This document shows, in pieces, positions 51,305 to 64,000 of a stretch of DNA of 64,000 nucleotides. Origin of the DNA: Lotus japonicus (Eukaryota; Streptophyta; Magnoliopsida; Fabales; Fabaceae); contig NC_080042.1 of NCBI RefSeq assembly GCF_012489685.1, forward strand, positions 83,010,397 to 83,074,396, written 5' to 3'. The notes under the pieces are model-generated. The model was not told the DNA's origin. It did no database searches and saw nothing but the letters and a program-made list of their open reading frames with translations. Each line of letters starts with the position of its first letter. The stretch's first letter is position 1. A program made the position numbers and the translations under genes.

Positions 51305-51600
51305 GGTTTGTGAGAGGAACGCGACTCAGGGAATCTGAAAGGAGAAATCTGAAAGGAGAGGAACGCTTATCAGGGAAGAGGAACGAACGACATGAAGAGG
51401 ATCGAACGCGACAGAGAAGAAGGCGACTGGAAGAACGCGACTTGAAGAGGATCGAACGCGACTGATTCTGAAACTCGAAGAGAAGAACCTCGACTCAGGG
51501 AAGAGAAAAACGCGACTCAGGGAAGAGGAACGTGACTCAGTGAAGAGGATCGAACGAATATGTGAAGAAGATGGGATGAAGAGATGAAATCAAACACTCA
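51305..51600. repeat. GAACGCGACTCAGGGAAGAGG-like repeats, leader of the GRF gene
   Basis: Degenerate repeats of GAACGCGACT, CTCAGGGAAGAG and GATCGAACG fill the region upstream of the GRF start, inside the right terminal repeat. Such subterminal repeats are common in MULEs and may be promoter or transposase-binding sequence. Confidence 0.65.
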
Positions 51601-51812
51601 GATGTGAAGAACATGGGATGAACCCTAATTTCAACAGGTGAACGAAATTGGGATTGGGATTGGGATTGGGAATTGAGGGTAATTAGGAAAAAGGTTGGGG
51701 GTATATGTTTAAGTGGGTTAATTGATGATTAAATCAAGTGGGTTAATTGAGGATTAAATCAAGTTAATTTAGGTTATTAAATGGTAAATTAATTAATTTT
51801 TTTTTAATTTTA

Positions 51813-51999
51813 TTTAATGCCATGTCATAAGTTTTTATCTAGTCATCACGCCACTTCATCACTCGCCGGAGCTCCGGGCTCCGGCGAGGACTTGCCCCAA
51901 ACGATTTTCATTCATAGGGACTTTTTGCACAAATTTTTCCGATCAGGGACCTGGTTCAGACGGCGAAACAAAGACAGGGACTAATTTGAGAATTAAGCC
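51813..51999 (-). repeat. Right terminal inverted repeat of the MULE
   Basis: 187 bp ending AATTAAGCC. It is the reverse complement of 48230-48416 with one visible difference. Confidence 0.93.
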
Positions 52000-52008
52000 T
52001 TATTAAAA
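52000..52008. repeat. 9-bp target duplication of the MULE, right
   Basis: TTATTAAAA, identical to 48221-48229. Confidence 0.9.
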
Positions 52009-58041
<6,033 letters not shown>

Positions 58042-59969
58042 AGGGCGAAATGTGTTTTGATTTAGTCAATGTCACATGTTATTAATTGTGATTTCTTTTT
58101 GCTTTGTTCAATTTTAATAAGATTTTTTTTGCTTATTGTATTATTAACTACAGAAATGTACATTAGTAAAGAATTTTGTTCATCCTGTGATATCTTACCA
58201 CAGAATTTGCAGTGTATATTATTCACATGTTGTGAATCATTCAAAGCTTAGTCTAATTTTCTCGTTTTCCACATTTTGTTAGCAATAATGTTATCTGGAT
58301 GACTGTGTCAATGTTCAAAGACTGAATAGTAATTTAGAAGTGGTCTAGGATTTTTAAAGCCGCAATGTTTGTTGCCAAACTTGGACCAGTCATGAGTAAA
58401 TAGACTTTGAATGAATTGTTGCTAGCCATGAGGAATGGGTCCTAGGAGGTTCAATTCCAGATAATGACCCCTTTCGCATTTCTTTTCTTTTCATTATGAC
58501 AAAGGAAGTGTGGAAATACCGAAATAGTACCTTATATTAATATTAATTTTTCTTTAAATAGATCTGTTTGGGAATTATGTTTGCAACGAGCCAACGACCA
58601 CAAAAAAAATAGTTTGTCATGATTTGAAAGCGTGTATAAGACCTAAATTATATAAACTCTAGTTTTTATTAATATATAATTAAAAAATGTCATTAGAGAT
58701 CACACTGACACAATCACAATATGTCACATTGAATAACGATTACATTTCTTTCTAAATTTGATTTTGAAAAAAAAAAATTGATTTTGATTAAAATAAAAAT
58801 AAATTTATGATATGGCAAAAATCAATTGAATGCATGTGTCAAACAAAATTGAAGTGATAATGCATCAAATATTTTAATATTTCATAAAGGGGTTCTTTTG
58901 TGTATGTGTGTTTAGATGCAAATCATAGATGAGAAAATTTCACCTGTCACCAGACACATTATACATGCCTCCTAAGTCCTAAAAGTTTTTATACTATTTT
59001 TTTTCTCCATCAAGCATCGCCACAACTAATAGTCAGTCGTAAGACTGATCTCTTTTTCACGATCGGCGCAATAAGCGGTAGAAGGTTGGTCAATTAATGA
59101 ATTTTTCCATTCACAGTAGTTAAAATTCGAACCCCCACCACTATTTATTTTAATTAGTCATGATTGATTTTGCTAAGTTTTCTTTCTCTACTAGTAATTT
59201 TTAATCGGTTTGATGCAACTTGTTTATGTGTTTTTGGTTTTCAATTAAAAGTATTACCACATTTGAAATATTTTATTTAAGTTTATCACATAGCATAATC
59301 ACTAATATAAATATTTGAAGTTCAAAAAATATATAAATATTTGATAGAGCTACTTAAAAATTATTTTATTCTTAATTTTATAAATTATTTAGAATATATT
59401 ACAATAAAAAACTTATGGTTATTTATAACCTATTTTCAACTTATTTTAATAATTTTCAAATTAAACATTTATGCTATAAGTGCTTATCATTATAACAACT
59501 TAACTGTTGTTCCAAACCTATATTCAACCAGCATATTTTGGCAACCAGATTTTTCAAGTGAGCAAAATTGCTAGATCGAGAAAAAGCATATTCAAATCTG
59601 ATTCGATGAATAAAGAGAGAGACTTACTTGTCACTGACTCCAATTCCACTAACTGCACGTGGATAGGCCAAAATCGTTACATCACCACTTGCCCTGTTTC
59701 CATGGCCGCAAACAACAAACACGCTTTCTACATACACACACACACACACTCTTCTGCAGCTGGATAATTAATAATCAGACAACCTTTTTTTTAGCCACAA
59801 TACCCGCTCGTATGTAATTAATTTGTTTCAAAACTATATTTATAAAATAATATTTCTTAATTAATTTGTGACATCTCTATGTACAATGCACAAAATTGTA
59901 AGTTTTATTTAAATGTGTAATTATTTCAATCCTGATCCGATCATTAATGAGGATAACCAACCTCGTCAT
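58042..59969. other. Spacer downstream of SRPK
   Basis: About 1.9 kb. The first 250 bases are probably SRPK 3' untranslated sequence. No gene seen. Short open frames at 59341-59767 have no supporting features; the last holds a (CA)n run near 59730. Confidence 0.45.
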
Positions 59970-60708
59970 TAGGGGTGGGAATAGGCTGGGCCTAGGTAGG
60001 CTTTGCTTAAATAGGCCTAGCCTATTTAAAAATCTTAAGGCCTGAGCCTGGCCTATGGCCTATCAAAGGCTTTTTTTCGAGCCTGGCCTGAGCCTTCCGA
60101 AAGCCTGGCTTGGCCTGGTAGCCTGTTTAAAGGCCCGTTTCACAACAACAGTTTTACGTTTGTTAACAAATTTATCTGTAAAAAGCTATCAAACTTATAA
60201 GCTAACGGGTTAAATTATACTAAAATAATCTTTCAACGATCAGACTTATAATATTATTAGCTAATAAGTAGTGAAGAAACTAAACGAGATTATGTTGGTT
60301 TCTTAGAGTTGGAGAGCCAATTTAAAATCACACTTCATTTTTAAAAAGACTTATAACTTTGACTCGTTATATAAGTCAATTTGCTTAAATATATAAAAAT
60401 CTCAATAAGTATATAATATCAAGATATTATAATAAATTTCTAATATATAGACATCATCAAGGGTAAAATATATTTATACTTATCATATTTACAATTTACC
60501 AAAAAAATACTAATCATATTTACTTAAATAGGCTAGTCTGTAAGGCTTACAAGGCTTGTTGAATGGCCTGAGCCTGACCTTTTTAACTAAATAGGCTTTT
60601 CAAAAAGCCTAAGCCTTGCCTATTTACCATTTTGGTCTGGCCTGGCCTGGGCCTGTGGTAGGCTAGGCCATAGGCCCCTACGAACGGCCTGGCCTATTCC
60701 CACCCCTA
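59970..60708. mobile_element. hAT-type non-autonomous element
   Basis: 739 bp with terminal inverted repeats TAGGGGTGGGAATAGGC on the left and GCCTATTCCCACCCCTA on the right, perfect over 17 bases. It is flanked by an 8-bp duplication CTCGTCAT (59962-59969 and 60709-60716). The 8-bp duplication and TA(G)GGG ends are hAT hallmarks. Both subterminal regions are packed with AGGCCTGGCCT and GAGCCTGGCC motifs, and the core is AT-rich. No transposase. Confidence 0.9.
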
Positions 60709-60789
60709 CTCGTCATGTTCTACTTCCTCAATAATTTAGACAAGCATGTGACTTTCCTCTTATTAAGATAGCAATCAAAATGCCACTAA

Positions 60790-61182
60790 GAGCATTTCCA
60801 ATGATGAGATCTTATTTTTGGACTTAACTCATTTTTTGTGGGCCCAGATTGTCACATAGGATGTAAGACACTCATAAGGTCCCTATGCACATTTCACTCT
60901 AGTGGTTGAGATCTTATTTTACTTTTGACTGGACCCACAGTACTCAATATATTTATATTATTTATTTCCCTCCCTATTTTTCACTTTGGTTCTTGTATTG
61001 AAGGAGAGAGAAAAAAAAAATTATTTTATTTAAGATCTCACATTTGAGCGTACCTGAGCTAAGGCACGGATCTTAGCAAAAACTAAGATCTCATGTCACG
61101 TAAGATAGCTCCAATGGTGGGATCTAATAAGATCCGGATCTTATTTTAAGATCCCAAAATAAAGACTCCATTGGAGATGCTC
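60790..61182. mobile_element. Tourist-like (PIF/Harbinger) MITE
   Basis: 393 bp. The left end is GAGCATTTCCAATGATGAG. The right end, reverse-complemented, is GAGCATCTCCAATGGAG. TAA flanks both sides (60787-60789 and 61183-61185), the PIF/Harbinger duplication. GATCTTATTTT and AAGATCC motifs recur inside, and a partial inner copy of the end (AGCTCCAATGGTGGGATC) is near 61108-61125. No coding capacity. Confidence 0.8.
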
Positions 61183-61975
61183 TAACTATACCAATAGTTG
61201 CTTTCATGAGAATGGGAGATATGCTATAGATACCATCATGGAATTGTCAGTTTTGATTAGTTGTAAATATTTATTAATTTACTACTATTAAATAAAATGA
61301 ACAAGTAATAAATGTTTGATAATTCACTTTCACAATCACATCCTTGAAGAAAAAAACGTACTAGGAAGTCCTTCAAAAGAATTGGTAGAATAAAGATTTC
61401 ATAAATTACTAATTTAATGTGCCAGAAAGTAGTTATATTACCCTACATTGGTCAATCATAAAGCAATTGATTTACCAATCAGAATAACTAGAGTAAATTT
61501 CTAATCAATGAATTGAATCCACATGCCATAAACTATTACTAGTTAGTACTACTAATTACCATATCAGCATTAATAGACATTTGATCACAAGGAATAATCA
61601 ACAGTTAAACACCTTGAAGAAATCCATAAATGACCAACATGTTTTCTCCTTTTATTCTCAATACAAATGTGTGATGGAATGAGCAGCACAATGGAAAAGC
61701 TGTTCTTCAATTCCTCATATCCTCGTATCTAAACCCAAGCTTTGCTGTCAAATAACCTTACACACAACTTTTGACTGAAATAAGTAATAAGAGGAAACTA
61801 AAAAATCTAAATTTACATTGAGTCAGTGCAAATCCATTACAAAACCAAAGATGAACAAAAACCATAAAGACCATATATGTAAAAAAAGCTTGATGATTTC
61901 TACCTCAGCTATCAACTTCTATCACAGCAGTATTGGCATCCACTTATCCAGTCATACCCCAATTTAATTTGAATA
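61183..61975. other. Spacer and 3' region of the alanine-rich protein gene
   Basis: About 800 bases. The part next to 61976 is probably the 3' untranslated region of the minus-strand gene. No other feature seen. Confidence 0.5.
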
Positions 61976-63097
61976 TCATGATTGCACAGCTTTATTCTGT
62001 TTGATAATAGCAGGAACCTTGAACTCCTGGCATTTGCACATTGATGTAGCCTCAATTGCCTTCAATCTATCAGCGGATGGTGGCTCCGCCGGAAAAGAAG
62101 GTCTATTACCAAAAGGATGATTCCCTGCATTCACTTCAGTTAAGGGCGAATTTCTAGCCCTTACACCACCTTCCTTTGGGTATGCCTTATCTTTGGAGGT
62201 GCAAATGCTCAAGGGCAACTTTTTAAGCTTCACCCTTCCTCTCTTCTTACCAATGGAAGAGAAATCTTCAGAGTTTTTCTCCTTTGTCCGGCTTGACTCA
62301 GCTTCCCCATTATCTATCTCCATTTGGGTTGACCTATCATACTTGATTCCCTTACTTGAGCTCACTTCATGTATGGAGCCTTCAGAATCAATCTTACCCC
62401 CCAATGCATTCCCATTGTTCAAAGATAAGCGATCTTGTCTACCAGCATCAGAAACCTCAGTTACTTCAACACTTGAAGAGGTTCTAGGCTTCTTGTGTTT
62501 ACTTCCTTTAGAGTTAGAATTTGGGGAAGTCTTTGAGATTCTCGGAGAACTGTTGATGGCTCGATGAAGCTTTCGGGCCAATTCTTCATCTGTTGTCCCA
62601 CAATTTTCAACCGGTTGGTATTTTTTGTACAATTGCTGAACTGGGATATGCTTCTTCAGCTTGTTCTTTTTCAGATTCCTTTCCTTGCTACCTGCCTCTT
62701 CAGAGAAAGAAGCAACCAAATCTAAAGCACTCTTGGCCGCAGCAATCGCCTTTGCTGCTATCTCAGCCTTTTCTTCAGCTGCAGCCCTTGCAACCAGTGC
62801 AGCTTTACTTGCAGTCTGTGCTGCCACTTTCGAGATCGCCACAACCCCCTCAGGTGTAAGGTTAGGGTTGTTGGCATGGGAAGTCAACAAATTCTTAAGC
62901 CGAGATTCAAATTCACTCGAAAACGTGGAAGACGAAGACGAACCAGCCTCAGAACCCCCAACTATTGGTGGAGATGATGCAGCAGCAGCACCACCCCCAC
63001 CAGGAGAGCTCTGTTTCTTCAATCCAGCTAGAAGGCGCTTCCGAGGAGGTAAAAGAACATCAGCATCCAAGTGATTGACATCACAAACGTTCTCCAT
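61976..63097 (-). CDS. Alanine-rich, nuclear-looking protein of unknown function
   Basis: One uninterrupted 373-residue frame on the minus strand. The N-terminus has DADVLLPPRKRLLAGLKKQ, a compact motif that looks conserved, followed by Gly/Ala/Ser-rich low complexity. Residues about 83-135 form a long Ala-rich amphipathic helix (VVAISKVAAQTASKAALVAR, AEEKAEIAAKAIAAAKSAL). Basic clusters follow (KKNKLKKH, GSKHKKPR, KKRGRVKLKKLPLS), consistent with nuclear import and nucleic-acid contact. The C-terminus (CKCQEFKVPAIIKQNKAVQS) has two close cysteines. No catalytic domain or membrane segment. I do not recognise the family. It reads as a real gene because of length, codon quality and a leader splice donor: CAG|GTACTC (minus, 63951/63950). 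A plausible acceptor is TTTTTTCTGAG at about 63124. Confidence 0.75.
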   Translation of the reverse strand: MENVCDVNHLDADVLLPPRKRLLAGLKKQSSPGGGGAAAASSPPIVGGSEAGSSSSSTFSSEFESRLKNLLTSHANNPNLTPEGVVAISKVAAQTASKAALVARAAAEEKAEIAAKAIAAAKSALDLVASFSEEAGSKERNLKKNKLKKHIPVQQLYKKYQPVENCGTTDEELARKLHRAINSSPRISKTSPNSNSKGSKHKKPRTSSSVEVTEVSDAGRQDRLSLNNGNALGGKIDSEGSIHEVSSSKGIKYDRSTQMEIDNGEAESSRTKEKNSEDFSSIGKKRGRVKLKKLPLSICTSKDKAYPKEGGVRARNSPLTEVNAGNHPFGNRPSFPAEPPSADRLKAIEATSMCKCQEFKVPAIIKQNKAVQS

Positions 63098-64000
63098 GCT
63101 CCTCTACTAAATCCAATCCAATTCTCAGAAAAAACAACAATGAACAAATCTTCACATCAATCAAATCTCAAACCTATTTACAAATCAAGCTATCAGGGCA
63201 ATGATCAAACTTCTATTTGTTTCCCGATCTAACTCACAAACCAAATTCCACATCTGCAATCAATTGAAGATTCTGAAAACCCTAGAATTACAAGATTCTC
63301 AACAAACCCTAGAAGAAGCTACCAAACGTGGTTCCTTGTTCAGATGCCATGCCACGAACCCTCCACGCGGAGAAGAGGAAATTCAATTCAAATCCAAAAT
63401 CTTCTTCCATGATTCCACCGTTCTGATTCCTAACCATAAAAACAGGAGCAAAATCAAAGTCAAACTAAATCCACCAGAAATGATTTGGTTAGGTTAATCT
63501 TATTTAGATTAGATTCTCCGCAGAAATGAAAGAAAACAGAACACCAGGTCAAAAAAACAAAAACCGTTCATCATGAATCTTCATCAAACCAAACCAAACA
63601 GAGCGTTATCTATCCATGTATGCAGAATTCAGCAAAGAAAACAAGATCAAACACCAGGAAAAAGAGAAATAGCATTTTGAATTCACAATTCAGAATTCAG
63701 ATAGATATATATATAAATTCCATTCCAAGCAGTTAAGCTCGTGCATAGATAGCTGTAATTGATATTCATGTGATGCTTGATGCTTCCGTTTTTCAAATCG
63801 AATTTACAAAGCGAAGGAGATCGACAATCATCAACGGCGAGAATCACTTGATTCAACGAAATTATGGTAAAATGAATCATAATTGAACAAAATTTATGGA
63901 TCAAAGGAAGTGGAAGCGTGGTGGAAGAGGAAGGAGGTTGATGAGAGTACCTGATCCTGTTGAGAAGGTAGAGAGAGAAAGAGGAGAGAGAGTGAACGGC
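63098..64000 (-). promoter_or_regulatory. 5' leader, probable leader intron and promoter of the unknown gene
   Basis: Leader exon 1 probably includes 63951 onwards (purine-rich on the plus strand: GAGAGAGAAAGAGGAGAGAG) and is spliced at GTACTC. The intron would run to about 63124. The open frame at 63201-63497 on the other strand has no domain and falls in the intron. The gene's promoter lies beyond the window edge. Confidence 0.5.

Larger units (their letters stand above)
48230..51999. mobile_element. Mutator-like element (MULE) with two genes
   Basis: 3,770 bp bounded by 187-bp terminal inverted repeats that differ at about one position, and by a perfect 9-bp TTATTAAAA duplication. It holds a mudrA-like frame (plus strand) whose catalytic part is missing and a two-exon GRF zinc-finger gene (minus strand), facing each other. 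Near-identical ends and an exact duplication suggest a fairly young insertion. It would need transposase from another copy to move. Confidence 0.95.

Noticed and set aside
62193..63074. Plus-strand open frames of 124 and 137 codons
   Set aside because: Antisense shadows of the minus-strand 373-residue gene. Their Ser/Leu/Ala-rich make-up mirrors that gene's codons.

Overview
The window is a stretch of plant nuclear DNA. Every gene carries eudicot-style GT-AG introns in AT-rich surroundings, and the families are plant ones (PILS, GLR, plant IRE1, P-class PPR, AVT3, plant SRPK). The style of the small inverted-repeat elements, and an Au-type SINE in an intron, make a legume my best guess. That is inference, and I would not name a species.

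Layout. 836-4002 (+) is a small chloroplast membrane protein gene. 4003-8567 is AT-rich spacer. 8651-11416 (+) is a ten-exon PIN-LIKES (PILS) auxin carrier gene with an Au-like SINE and a small inverted-repeat element in its introns. 13540-24143 (+) is IRE1, the ER-stress kinase/RNase. Its third intron is swollen by a young, antisense Ty1/copia element (15936-20872) with identical 160-bp LTRs, a 5-bp target duplication and one in-frame stop in gag-pol. 25209-28966 (-) is a GLR3-type glutamate receptor channel gene. After a 3.5-kb divergent spacer comes a four-exon PP2C phosphatase gene (32529-35148, +). An intronless PPR gene follows (36330-38222, +) with a perfect 36-bp palindrome just after its stop. 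40412-45550 is a Helitron-like block (minus orientation) with one 3' end and two candidate 5' ends. 45744-47027 (+) is an intronless AVT3-type vacuolar amino-acid transporter gene.

48230-51999 is a complete-ended Mutator-like element (MULE): 187-bp terminal inverted repeats, a perfect 9-bp target duplication, a mudrA-like gene lacking its catalytic domain, and a convergent second gene encoding a GRF zinc-finger/membrane-anchor protein. 54397-58041 (+) is an SR-protein kinase (SRPK). Between 58 and 62 kb lie a hAT-type element (8-bp TSD) and a Tourist-like MITE (TAA TSD). 61976-63097 (-) encodes a nuclear-looking, alanine-rich protein that I do not recognise.

The host genes are unrelated neighbours with no operon-like logic. 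Several act in hormone, stress or calcium signalling, but nothing in the layout shows co-regulation. The unusual content is the mobile DNA: the young copia insertion in IRE1, the two-gene MULE and the composite Helitron. I found no tRNA or rRNA gene, CRISPR array or obviously new multi-gene system. Exon borders were read by eye from splice consensus and frame continuity; each spliced CDS sums to a whole number of codons.
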